A stretch of 64,000 nucleotides of DNA from Dasypus novemcinctus. Lineage: Eukaryota > Chordata > Mammalia > Cingulata > Dasypodidae. Position 1 is the first letter of the stretch; each line of letters begins with the position of its first letter. The stretch covers positions 28,784,053-28,848,052 of the forward strand of contig NC_080702.1 of assembly GCF_030445035.2 (NCBI RefSeq), written 5' to 3'. Position numbers and translations under genes: made by a program. Shown piece by piece: positions 53,891-64,000 of the stretch. The notes beneath the pieces were generated by a model. That model ran no database searches. It was given only the letters and a program-made list of their open reading frames with translations, and had not been told where the DNA came from.

Positions 53891-54514
53891 TTTGGGGGGG
53901 CGTCCTGGAGCGGGCTCTGGTCAGGCCTGAGGATCCCCAGATGAGTGGATGTAGGAGACGTTCTTAAGGCTCGCCACCCTTGCCCTCTTTTTAGGTCAAG
54001 TTTCCTGCAGCCCTGCCCAAGCCTTGGGGGCGAGCGGGAGACCTGGCACAACGAAGTGGCCTCTGCTGCCTGCGTGGGGCACGTCGGTGGCCCTTGCGAG
54101 GCCACTGAAGTCTGCTTCCGTCCTCTCCCCAGGTGGGGGAGTGGGGTGTCGTTTTCCTCTTAATCACCTACTGCGTGTGGGGCGGTTTCCAACTGTTATT
54201 TCATGCAATTCTCACAAGAGCCCTGTGCGCGGGAAACGCTTCGATTCAGCTGGAAGCGCCCAGGGTGGAAGGAAACTCCAGGGAGGTGGTGCCTGACCTT
54301 GAACCTGAGATGGGAGACGAACGCGCCTAGTAAACGGAGAGTTCACAACGGCCTCGCCGTGCGCCTTGAAAGGGCAGGATTTTTCAAACAGGCCGAGAGC
54401 CACAAGCCAACTGCTTCACCTGAAGAAGCCAAGAGAGCCGTTGTAAGCTACGTTCGGGTCAGAGTTGACCGCATGAACGTTGCCCTTCTTTAGAACTGAA
54501 CTCTAGAGATGCTT

Positions 54515-54625
54515 CTGTATTTTTACCTCTATTTTACAGAGGAAGAACCTGAAACGCAGAAAGGTGAAGTGACTTGCCCAAGGTAGCACACCTAATAGGT
54601 TCCAGAACAGAGCTTGAAACCAGTA
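54515..54625. repeat. MIR fragment
   Basis: The phrases 'ctctattttacagaggaaga' and 'gtgaagtgacttgcccaagg' are the MIR core. Confidence 0.75.
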
Positions 54626-55129
54626 CTGTTGGAGTCACAGAATCCTGAACTTGATTTTCCTCCCCTTCAGACTTTCCCCGGGTCGTCCTTGGTGGCTGGG
54701 TGAAGGACAAGTGCCTGGACTTCAGTGGCTTCTCCTGCCTCCTCCTACCACTCCAGAATAAAGACCAAGCAGTGGCGGAGCAACCTACTTCTCCCCCTTG
54801 TACTCGTCTGAGTTTCTTTTTCAAGACTCAGTGATGCTGGTAGCTTTGGGGAAGGGGGAGGTAGGGCTGGTTCCTTTGGCTTCATGTGTCCCCTCCACCC
54901 CCACACATATTATCCCAAATGAGGAAGAAACCCTTAGGACTTGAAACAAATGTCACCTCAGGGAAGCTATCCCTAAGCAATTTAACTTAAAATTGCCATC
55001 TCTTGGGCGGGGTGGGGGGGGTGGGTGGAATGGGGTATACAGGAACCTTCTGTATTTTAATGTAACATTGTACGATCTATGTATCTTTTTAAAAAAGACA
55101 ATTAAAAACTTTGCTAAAGAATTGCCATC

Positions 55130-55340
55130 TCTCCCACCCCTACCTGGGTCCCAACTTCCCTTCTATGTTTTTTTTCCTTAGAATGCATAACGATTCTGTG
55201 TACTCTGCATTTTATTTATTGTGTTTCTTCTGTTTCCAGCTAGAATGTCAGCGCTACGAAGACAGGGTTTTTTGGTCTGTTTTGGTGACTGCTGTATTTC
55301 CAAATGCAGTCCATAACTCAGTATTTGTTAAGTGAACTTC
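55130..55340 (+). repeat. L2-like 3' fragment
   Basis: 'gctagaatgtcagcgctacg' and 'cataactcagtatttgttaa' fit a diverged L2 3' end. Confidence 0.5.
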
Positions 55341-56827
55341 TATGCGCGCACACTCAACCCGGGAGGGTCTGGCCATCTGAGATGCCAGCAGGGTTTCACT
55401 TAAGGCCTCTCCCAGGCCCACAGCCATCCACCCTTCCTCCCCCTGCCCCCAAGGTCCCTGGTGCCTGGGGACGGCTGGGTCCGCAAGGAATGGCCATCTC
55501 TCACTTGACAGTGGGAGCCTGGCACAGGGATAGGCAGGAGTGCCAGGGCTGTTCATTGCTCCCGCCTGGTGGTGGCCCCACAGCTGGAGGCCCAGATGTT
55601 GCTCCAGGATTTACAGACTGAAAAGGGGCGGGGGGGAGCTAAGGTGGCTCAGTGATTGAGGGCTGGCTTCCCACATATGAGGGGGCCGGAGGGTACGAGC
55701 CTGAGTGGGGGCATGTTTACATAACATTTGTGAGCTTGGAGAAGAAGACCCAAGATGGGCAGGGGGGCCGGGAAGGAGGGCAGACAAATTCAAGGAGCAC
55801 CAGGGGGCACTAGGTGAGTCAAAGTTCCTTTAAGATACCCCATCCTATCGTACAGCCCTTTCTTTGCCCTTCTCCTGAGTCCAGCAGAACCTCTGGGCAG
55901 AGTAGACCAGCCTCCCTGGGAGGGGCTAAGTAGCTGGGAGGCCCGAGGGCCCCTTCCCTGCACATTCCAGTGTGGAGCAGCTTCCCTGGAATCCAGAATC
56001 CCAGCCCCCACGACTTCCTGTGTTGTCCCTCCCCCCACCCCTGCCCTCTGCCACCTCAATGCCCCGCTCCCTGGCCTGGTCACGCTCAGTCTCCTTGAAG
56101 CTCCCCGAAAGGGCCTGTCTCTTCCACACCAGCACGCCCGGCTGTGCCCTCTACCTAGGTCAAGCTCCTAGCCTCCCCCAGGCGCCTACCCAGCTCTTCT
56201 CAGCAGTTGTGCTCGCTGCAGTGGCCCCGGGTCTAGAACAGAGGTGGCGCACAGCAGGCGCTCAGAAGCAGCTGCTGAACGAACAAAGGAACATCTCTGG
56301 CCCAGCTGAAATGGGAACGGAAAGAGAAACTGAAGCTAAGAGGCTGCGGCAAAGGTGCAATCGGGGACGGGATAACGGGCGTCCAGGCCGGCAGGAGGGA
56401 CGATCACATTGCAGAACCAGGCTTTGGTGGGCGCGCTGCTGGCTGGCAGGGGAAGGCCGACAATTAGAGCGCAAAGGAGGCCAAACAAGCACACGGCTCC
56501 AGCACTAGGTCAAGTTCTTTACTTCTCAGAAGTGATGACTAAGGGAAAGGAGGGGTGGGGTGGGGGGAGAAGAGGAAGACAGAGTGAGCCAGAGCGGGGC
56601 GGCAGGAGGAGGAGGAGGGACGGGAAACCACTGTTCTATGAAGTCTCAGGAGGCAAGTGCTCAAGGTAAAAAAAAAAGAGTCCTGGAGAATCATCCGCGG
56701 CTGCGGGAAGCGTCTCGGTGTCCTTCTGTGTATAAGTCCTTGGGGGAAAGGCTGCCGCCGCTGCCGCCACATTAAATAGTATGTACATCGCAGAGAGTCC
56801 AAGGCCGTGGGCAGGCGGGGGGAGGGG

Positions 56828-59400
56828 TCATTTCACCAGGGGCCGAGTCTTATCGTCATCGCCACACTGGTGGGCTTTGTACTTTTTCACTTCTGCCATG
56901 TACTTGGCCCACGCATCGCCTTTACTTGTTAATACCTGGGGCAGAGGTGGGGGGGGGCAAAGGGGTTGGGAATGGGATGCCAGGGAGCCCAGGACCTGGG
57001 GTCAGGACTGTCCAGTGACAGGTGACCCACCCCCAGTGCCACCCTTGGAGCAAGGTCTGGATTTGAGGGAAAAGACGGGCAGGGCCAAGATCCCTGGGGA
57101 CCTGGTGTAAAGGTCTCCCACCCCACCTGGACCGCCCAGAGAGCAGGCGGGCCCCCCCTACCCCCAGGCCTGCTCACCTCATCCTCCGTCTTCTGCTTCT
57201 TGGCTACTATTCCCGTCTTGAGGGCTAGTTTGTTCCCGCCTCTGCGCTTGCCCACCTGGGTGAAGGGACAGAAGACTGCAACGGTTACGGGAGCCGGGGC
57301 CCGCCCGTGGCGGCGCTGAGGCCCACTACACCTTCCTAGCCCGGCCCGGCGGCCCGTCCCGACGCCGCGCCCAGCTCCGCCAGCCGGCCGACCTGCGCAG
57401 CAATCAGAGAGGAGCACACGCGACTCTTAGCACCTGCCCCGGGCCCGTGATGCCCAGGCAGACCTGGGCCCCCGGGCTGCCCTCCCCGGGGGGGGCAAGA
57501 CGGACCCCCGCCTCGGCGCGGACCGGCTCTGTCTTCCCTCTCCGCACATGGGTGGCCACAGCTCCCTTTATTGAGCACTTACTGTGTGCCAAGCCCTGGG
57601 CCGAGCACTGTGGATGCCATCATCTCATTTCGCTTTCACGGTTAGGCCAAGATGGTCATTGTAACTGTGCCCATTTTACAGGCAAGGAGAGTCTTTGGGA
57701 AGGAGAGACCGTACCTGGGTCACAGTGACAGTCAGCAACGGGGCTGGGATCGTGACCCAACAGGGGTCTAAGCTACAGGCAACAGCCTTAACCAAGCAAT
57801 GCCATCTCCCTGCACTAAGTTGGCCCTGCCACCTTGCGGGTGTTCCCGCAACAGCCCCTCACTCTGAACAAAAACAAAGGACCGTGACGATGTCACCTAC
57901 TCCCACTCACGAAGGGGCACCCAGCCTCCACCCTGTTCTTACAGCAACCCAGCTCCTAACACTTTTCTCACACTCAAAGCTCACAAACACGTGCCCAGAA
58001 ACACACAGCTGGATCCAGAACTTGACACCCCACACATACACACACACACCCGAACCCTACCCCTGGCTGTTATTCTCAAGCCAACACTTCTTTTTCCACA
58101 CCACAGGGACCTGATCTCAGCACCAGAGACAAAGGAAGCTGAGGGACGATCAAAAACAAAACAAAACAAGACAAAAAAAAAAGCCCCAGTTATTTTAGCC
58201 CAGGGATTTTGGAACTCAGCACTATCCACATTTCGGGATGATTCTTTGTTGGGGTGGTATGTTTGGGGCACTGTCGCATGTTTAGCAGCTTCCCTGGACA
58301 CTGGATGTCAGCGGCAATCCCCAACCCCAAATTCTGACCACCAAAAATGTCCCCAGCCTTTGCCAAATGTTGTGTGTGTGTAATCGTGCCCTGTTGAGAA
58401 CCACTGACTAGCTCTTCCTATAAAACAGGCTGGGTACTAACCACTACGTCAAGATTGCCTCACTATATAGCCTGACTATATTACAAATGCTAGGACCTCC
58501 ATTATTGCGAGTAGGGAAAATGAGGCCCGGTAGGCCAGCCTAGCCCCTCCGGGAAAGCAGGGTCCTTGCCTGTCACGGCAACTACGATTAAGCCCTCGTA
58601 CAACACCCAGCACAAGGTAAGGTGCCCAATAAGTGAACACTGGACGAATGAGGCTCAGGGAAGTTAAGCGCTTCTCCTAAGGTCACACAGGAATTGGCCT
58701 TCGTCTCTTAACTCCGCACAGCTCAGGCTCCAGGACTTGACTGAGGCCTCCTTCCCCACAGCCGGGGATGCTCCCAGGAGCCCAAGTCCGGGTACCGCTC
58801 AAACAGGAATCCTGGTAATCCTGCAGCAATTCCCCGGCTCCCGCTTCCCGCGGGCTGGTGCCGGGAACCCCCGCCTCCCGACTCCTCTAGCCGGGAATCC
58901 GGGCTCCGCGTCCTCCGCGGGCGGCCCAGACGGCCCCCGCCCGGCTCCTCGGGGTGGGGTGGGGGGTCAACTTGGATCCCGATGCCCTTCTCGGGCCCCG
59001 ATTCCCTCTGCCAGGGCAGGCCCTGGCGCCCGCCCCCACCCCCGCGGCTCCTTACGAAGCTGAGCGTGGGGCCCGGGCCGCCCTTCCTCTTCGGGTCCCC
59101 GGGGCCCGCGGCGGCCGGCTGGTCGGGGCGCGGCGGGCCCGGGGGCGGCTCCTCCTGCCGCTGCCGCTGCTCCTCCTCCATCTTCCGCTTGAACAGCTCC
59201 AGGAAGCTGCCGTCGTTGGCGAACAAGTTCACGCCGCCTGACACCGGGCTCGAACCTGCGCCCGATACCTCGTCATCCCCGCTCTCGGGTGACGTCCCGG
59301 GCCCCGATTCAGCCCATCGGCTCCCGCCGCCGCCGCCGCCACCCGCAGGGCCCGGCGCCTCCCGGCCCGGAGGCTCCGCCCGTCTCCCTCGGGCAGCCAT
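56828..59400 (-). CDS. TRIR: Telomerase RNA component interacting RNase (C19orf43), complete
   Basis: This is a small, basic, largely disordered nuclear protein of 176 aa, the same as human. It is reported to have exoribonuclease activity and to associate with telomerase RNA. Exons (minus): 59400-59056, 57255-57178, 56935-56828, with phases 0/0. The N-part is glycine/proline-rich (MAARGRRAEPPGREAPGP...). It is followed by the conserved VNLFANDGSFLELFKRKMEEEQ helix, the lysine-rich GKRRGGNKLALKTGIVAKKQK segment and the C-terminal WAKYMAEVKKYKAHQCGDDDKTRPLVK. The start was chosen by similarity to human MAA; the frame is open further upstream to 59484 without support. An AGTAAA near 56517 probably marks the 3' end. 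Intron 1 (1.8 kb) carries MIR and MER5 copies. Confidence 0.95.
57565..57800. repeat. MIR in TRIR intron 1
   Basis: 'ttgagcacttactgtgtgcc' through 'gcccattttacaggcaagga' to 'ctgggatcgtgacccaacag' spans most of a MIR element. Confidence 0.75.
58196..58410 (-). mobile_element. MER5A-type hAT-Charlie DNA transposon remnant
   Basis: 'gttgagaaccactgac' at the right end, 'accaccaaaaatgtccccag' and 'gtttagcagcttccctggac' match a MER5A non-autonomous hAT element in reverse orientation. It is nearly full length and lies in TRIR intron 1. Confidence 0.85.
58480..58720. repeat. MIR/L2-type fragment in TRIR intron 1
   Basis: 'ctcagggaagttaagcgctt' with 'ctcctaaggtcacacagg' is the MIR core. Confidence 0.65.
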
Positions 59401-60782
59401 TTTGTCGCCAGGTGCCGCGCAAAGGACTCCGGGAAGGCCGCCCCGGCCCCGCGCTTGGCGCCCGACGCGCCTCGTCCCGGGCAAGGCATGCCGGGAAGAG
59501 CGAGCTGGCCGCCGGGCGTCGAGTGAGGGGGCGGGGCCTGAAGGGGCGGGGCCTCGTGGGCCAGGACGCGGGCGGGGCGGGTTTTTAAAATCCAGCTGGC
59601 CTGAGAACGGGGCAGAGTGCGGCTGCGCAGAATGGGGCTCCCCGGGAACCGGACCATCGTCTTGGACTGGGGCCGTAGCTGGCTGTCTGGACCGAGGTTC
59701 CCGTTTGGAGCTGGGGTCACGGTAGCTTTCCGAAGCTAGGATCCAAGGGGAATGGACTCGGGAGGGACCCCTTCTGGGGCTGTGGGCTCAGCTGACGCTT
59801 TGGAGCTTGGGTCCCCAAGTAGGTAGAAAGGATCTATCTGCGCTGGGCGCCCCGACCAGAATGAGAGCATCTGTGGGTTGAGTCCCTATATCTGGGATGG
59901 AGCTCCCATTTGGGAATGGGGACACGGCAAGCTCCGTGGGGCCTGGGGTCGCCGTCTGAAACTAGGGGATATGCTCTAGCCTGGCGTACTCAAATGAAGC
60001 TGGGGATATTTCTAAACTGGAGTTCCCACCTAAGGATGGAAGGTGTTTCTGGCTGGAGTCTTCGCCAAGGTCCAGGGATGCAGCTGGTATCGCTGCGTAG
60101 GGCAAAGGCTCAGACAAGCATCCCCTAAACAGGGAGCAGACGGCAGGGAGGTTTTCGGCGACTGAGGCTCAGGATCCACCCTTGCCCACAAGTGGAATCT
60201 TTCTGTCTCTAACCCACCGCAACCCGGGGCCCTTGACCCCAGGCAAAGAATCAATAGGGCTGTGATCGGTCTGCGGCAGGAGGACCTGAAGCGGTGTTAA
60301 GACCCAGCTTGGAAAAGAAGGGTGGGAGAAAGGATCAGCCCGAAGTCGAGCCTCCACCGTGGGGCCAGGGCGGGATCCGGGATCTAACTTCACCTCCAGG
60401 GCAAGCACCAGCTGTTTGGCGGGTTGCTAGGGAGAGGTTGGCGCTACCGGGCCGAGAGAGTGATTGGTGGAAGTCAGAAAAGATGTGGCCAATCACAGGA
60501 GAGCTGCAAGACTTCGGGTCCAACCAGCGAGGGGGAGTTCCCTGAGACGTACCAATACGTTGTATCGGCAGGGGGAATCTTTAGAAGGATAGAGACGAGA
60601 AGTCGGAAAGATGAGCCCCGGAAGCGGAAAATAGCGACCAGAGGACTCTATTCGCTCCTCCGAAGCAGATCCCCCAGGAAATCAAGGTCAGGCTCCGCGC
60701 CCTGACAGGGCTGTCATCAGGAATGTCCCTCCCCGGTTATTTGCGTGGTGCGCTCCGCCGGGTCACGTGAGCCGGCTCCAAG
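59401..60782. promoter_or_regulatory. Divergent promoter region TRIR / GET3
   Basis: The CpG island of TRIR extends to about 59600, with a YY1-like 'aaaatggctgcc' over the start codon on the minus strand and GGGGCGGGGC boxes at about 59529-59552. The centre (59650-60400) holds loosely repeated 'gctggggtc'-like and 'gagttccc' phrases but no gene. GET3-proximal sequence has a CCAAT box at 60489-60493 ('ggccaatcac'). It ends in 'ggtcacgtgagccgg' (CACGTG at about 60763) and 'caagatggcggc', a YY1-type element overlapping the ATG. Confidence 0.6.
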
Positions 60783-63700
60783 ATGGCGGCAGGGGTGGCC
60801 GGGTGGGGGGTTGAGGCGGAGGAGTTCGAGGATGCGCCTGATGTGGAGCCGCTGGAGCCCACGCTGAGCAACATCATCGAGCAGCGCAGCCTTAAGTGGA
60901 TCTTCGTCGGGGGCAAGGGTGGCGTGGGCAAGACCACCTGCAGGTAAGGAGACCGACGCGGGGGCCGGGAGGACGGGTGGGACGTACCACTGGCAAAGGG
61001 GAGGTCAGAGGGCGCTTCCACGCCGGGCCGGGTGAGGGGACTGGATACCCGTCCCCCGAGTTACACTCTCTGAAACTTATCTGGAGCGAGTGCAGAGTAC
61101 TTCCTGAGCGCAGTCCCGGCAGTCTCGGAATTGAACCGTCCCCTCGTGGGATGGAAGGGCACCTTAGACGTCCCGAACAGCTGGACCATTCCAGAGTGAG
61201 TTCCGAGGAGGGAGATGGAGAGCGGAACCCGGGCAAACTATCCTGGACAGGCAGACCTGTGTCGGAGCACCTGATCAGATTGTCACAGACCGTTGGACCC
61301 AATCAAACTCCATTCAGAGAAGAGAGAGGGGTCACAGGGATAAATTATCTTAGACAAGTGGACCCAGCCCTCCTGAGCGAAGAGCGGCAAGGGATCCCTT
61401 AGCTTCGAGATGAGGGAGATGCACAGAGTCAAACTCTGCCGAGGTCCCTCTATGCCCAACAAAAAAGAAGCAAGCAACAGGCCCAGATGGACTCAGTTAG
61501 CTGAATCTTAGCACTATAGCCAAGGCAGAGAAGTCAACAGATGAGGTCCAAGAGGGTCCCCCCCACACACAGGGATTGAGGCTTGATCCCACAGTCTCTC
61601 CACCCTGGTTCCTACTAATCTGGATACCCTGCCCTTAGGTCCCACATCTCCCCTGCAGACCCGAGACAGGGGAGCTCAACCCTTCCCTCCCCACTTTTCC
61701 GCCTTTCCCTTGCCCAGCTGCAGTCTGGCGGTCCAACTCTCCAAGGGGCGGGAGAGCGTTCTCATCATCTCCACAGACCCAGCCCACAACATCTCGGACG
61801 CTTTTGACCAGAAGTTCTCCAAGGTGCCTACCAAGGTCAAAGGCTATGACAACCTGTTCGCAATGGTGAGTGGAGCAGGGCCCAGCTCCCCGCTTCTGGC
61901 AAAGGCCCCGCGGATGAACACCCACCTCCAGCCACCCTGCCCCGCCCATCCTACATCCCATGTCTCTCCTGATGCTACCCCTTCATTGACATACGCATGG
62001 GCAACAAGTGAGGACGGTTTGAGGAGCTGAGTGAGCAAGCAGGGGAGGAGAAGAGGTTGGAGAGGCTAAACGGGGCCAGATGGTATAGGACCAGGCAGGC
62101 CCCAGTGAGTGGTTTGGCTTTGATTCCAGGTTTAGTGGGAAACTGTTTCTTTTAGGCAGAGCAATGTCATGGCCAAATCCATGTTTCCACAAAGCTCCCT
62201 CAGGCTGCTGGGAGGAGTGGATTTTAAGAGCAAGGATGGAGGCAGGGAAACGAATGAGGCAGTGACAGTAACCAGGCGAGAGATGACGGCACCCTGGACG
62301 ACACTGGGGGCAGAACATTGCGGGAGAGGTGTTCAGATTTGGGACGTGTTTTGTAAGTGAAGTAGTGAAGCTTCCAGTTGTGACAGGTGAGGGAAAGGGA
62401 TAGATTTTCAGTACATCTCTTAGCTGTCTCCCTGAGCAGCTGGGATGAGGAAAACTAGGGAAGGAACAGATTTATAAGGACCCAGTCAAGAATCCTTTTC
62501 TGGCCACGGTGAAAATCCAAAGTGCCCGCTGAAAGTCCAGGTCGAGTCATCTTGAGACGGCAAGTTAACTACGTGATTGAATTGAGGTCATCGTCCCAAG
62601 GGTGGTATTTAAAGCCATGTGAATGGATGAGCACGTGAGAGAACAGAGAGTTCCAGAAACAAGACTGGGGATGGGTCAGAATTTAGGGTCCAGAAAGGGG
62701 AGGGGAGGAGCTACCAGGGAGGCCGGAGGAGAAGCAGTGAGTGTGGGGTCTTGAGCACCAGGACGAGACAAGATTTCCAGAAGGAAGAGGCTGTCACTCT
62801 GGCAGGCACATCCGTTTGGGAGAAACCACCCTGGGAGTGGAGGCAAAGGCACACCTGCTGTAGGTGAGGTGAAGAGGTGCAGGTAATGGCTCCAAGCTAC
62901 TCTTCTAAGAGGCAGTGCAGGAGAAACAAGGCCGTACTGGAAGGGGACGTGGGGTAAGGAAGGCTCTTTTTTTTTTTTTTAAGATTTATTTCTTTGTTTC
63001 TCTCCCCTCCCTCCGTTGTCTGCTCTCTGTGTCCATTCGCTGTGTGTTCTTCTGTGTCCACTTATATTCTCATTAAGCTGCTCTGGAAACTGAACCTGGG
63101 ACCTTCTGGAGTGGGAGAGAGGCAATCATTCTCTTGCGCCACCTCAACTCCCTGGTCTGCAGAATCTCTTATTGTCTCTCCTCTGTGTCTCCTTTTGTTG
63201 CGTCATCTCACTGCACCAGCTCTCCATGTGGGCCAGCACTCCAGTGCCGGGCAGTGTTCCACGCAGGCCAGCACTCCACGTGGGCCAGCTCGCCTTCACC
63301 AGGAGGCTCTGGGTATCGAATCCTGGACCTCCCATCTGGTAGATGGGAACCCAACTGCTTGGGCCACATCCGCTTCCCTGTTTTTTTTAAGGAGGTACAG
63401 GAGATTGAACCCAGGACCTCATACATGAGAAGCAAGCGCTCAAACCCCTGAGCTACACCCACTCCCAAGGAGGGCTCTTTTATTTTTTGAGAAAAGAGCT
63501 TTTACGGCGTTTTTGCTGCTGCGAACACTCCAACATGAGTGACAAGCGATGCTGCAGGAGACAAAGACGCCGCTGGCAGAGGACTGTCCCAGGCTGGCAT
63601 GAGCTCCATCACGCACAGAGGCCCAGGACCTGGGCTCAGCCTGGGCCAGGGACCCCAAGGGAAGGCAGGAAACTGGGGGCTTTTGTGAGCACAGACAAGG

Positions 63701-64000
63701 GCATTTTCCTCCAATGGCTTCTCTCTTCTCGACGACACCCAACGAGTGGTCGGGCCCCAGAAGAGAGTGAGGGGGGTGAGTGGGACAGAAGCCTGAGGAA
63801 GAAAAGAGGTGATGTCAACCCCTTCACGGGGGGTGGAGACCCAGGACTGTCCCCTGGCTGGTTGAGTGCCCCTGGCGATTTGTGTCCAGGAAGGGGAAGC
63901 AGGGCAGGAGTTACTGTCAAGTTGGGTCACAGTCTCCAGGGCAGTTGTACCAGGGCGTTTGGACTGACCGGGCTGGGGATTCTGCCAACTCCTGATGGAG
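60783..64000 (+). CDS. GET3: Guided entry of tail-anchored proteins factor GET3/ASNA1, 5' part (cut by window end)
   Basis: This is a cytosolic ATPase that delivers tail-anchored membrane proteins to the ER. Exons 60783-60943 and 61718-61865 are in the window and encode residues 1-103; later exons lie beyond 64000. The P-loop of the deviant Walker A type (GKGGVGKTT) is at residues 44-52. Switch I (STDPAHN, catalytic D74) is intact. Sequence to about [10 protein letters not shown]103 is collinear with human. The splice phases (2 then 0) agree with AG|C = Ser54. The rest of the window is intron 2, filled with L2 and SINE copies. Confidence 0.95.
62035..62830 (+). repeat. Long L2 LINE fragment in GET3 intron 2
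   Basis: 'gccccagtgagtggtttggc', 'cagagcaatgtcatggccaa', 'taaccaggcgagagatgacg' and 'gagttccagaaacaagactg' follow the order of the L2 3' non-coding body. Confidence 0.75.
62970..63378 (-). mobile_element. Full-length long-form DAS-type SINE
   Basis: Read on the minus strand it starts 'gggaagcggatgtggcccaa' and ends in an A tail (T-run at 62967-62980). The inner body is rearranged relative to the copies at 46235 and 49042 ('gccagcactccacgtgggcc' repeats), so it may be a different subfamily. Confidence 0.8.
63379..63475 (-). mobile_element. Short DAS-type SINE next to the long one
   Basis: The minus-strand head 'gggagtgggtgtagctcagg' with 'gcttctcatgtatgaggtcc' ends in an A tail abutting the long copy. 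This is the third adjacent same-orientation pair in the window. Confidence 0.85.

Larger units (their letters stand above)
52571..56500. other. Intergenic region between TNPO2 and TRIR
   Basis: No protein gene is supported. Notable contents are a CTGCC pentamer run at 53389-53419, an orphan CpG promoter patch at about 53690-53890, MIR pieces at 54170-54310 and 54515-54625, L2-like ends at 55130-55340 and 56150-56290, and a degenerate short DAS-type SINE at about 55630-55710. Confidence 0.6.

Noticed and set aside
61866-64000. Third exon of GET3 inside the window
   Set aside because: No acceptor followed by the expected EIDPSLGV-like sequence was found. The interval is L2 and SINE sequence.

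Overview
This is nuclear DNA of a placental mammal, very probably a xenarthran (armadillo type). It has GC-rich multi-exon housekeeping genes with GT-AG introns and CpG-island promoters. Interspersed are many copies of a tRNA-derived SINE with the head 'gggaagcggatgtggctcaa' and a second box like 'ggttcaatccc'; I recognise this as the DAS-type SINE of armadillos and relatives. Older L2, MIR, L1, MER5 and Tigger copies are also present. The gene order matches human chromosome 19p13.13. Every splice site below was placed by eye and phase-checked. The assembled coding sequences are whole numbers of codons: 1016, 106, 315, 369, 72, 458, 887 and 176 aa, plus the first 103 codons of the last gene.

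Layout: 1-2660 is repeat-bearing 3' flank. MAN2B1 (lysosomal alpha-mannosidase, minus, 24 coding exons) fills 2759-17139. WDR83OS (minus, 18266-19436) and WDR83 (plus, 19815-23664) are head to head with 378 bp between start codons. WDR83 and DHPS (minus, 23808-27352) are tail to tail, with poly(A) signals lying in each other's transcribed strand. A 3 kb repeat-rich gap follows. GNG14 (plus, 30340-30650) is then tail to tail with FBXW9 (minus, 31332-35749). Region 35750-38360 is intergenic and holds an L1 3' end, an L2 and a young-looking processed retrocopy with a perfect 15-bp target-site duplication. TNPO2 (minus) has coding exons from 51011 to 40369, a long 3' UTR to about 38370 and a non-coding first exon near 52300-52430. 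Region 52500-56500 is intergenic but contains an orphan CpG promoter-like patch at about 53690-53890. TRIR (minus, 56828-59400) is divergent from GET3/ASNA1 (plus, from 60783), which runs off the right edge.

The genes do not form an operon or one pathway; they are independent housekeeping functions (lysosomal glycan degradation, ER membrane-protein insertion, MAPK scaffolding/splicing, hypusination, ubiquitin ligase, G-protein signalling, nuclear import, RNA processing, tail-anchored protein targeting).

The most unusual item is in TNPO2. Besides the expected intronic box C/D snoRNA SNORD41 (43915-43988, minus), a second intron of the same gene carries a clear SNORD41-like sequence (about 42166-42238, minus). 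It has an intact box C, box D and the same guide element, and sits at the typical distance from the 3' splice site. Other points of interest are an array of E-box plus GC-box 63-bp repeats in a MAN2B1 intron, the orphan ZNF143/NRF1 promoter, and the retrocopy.
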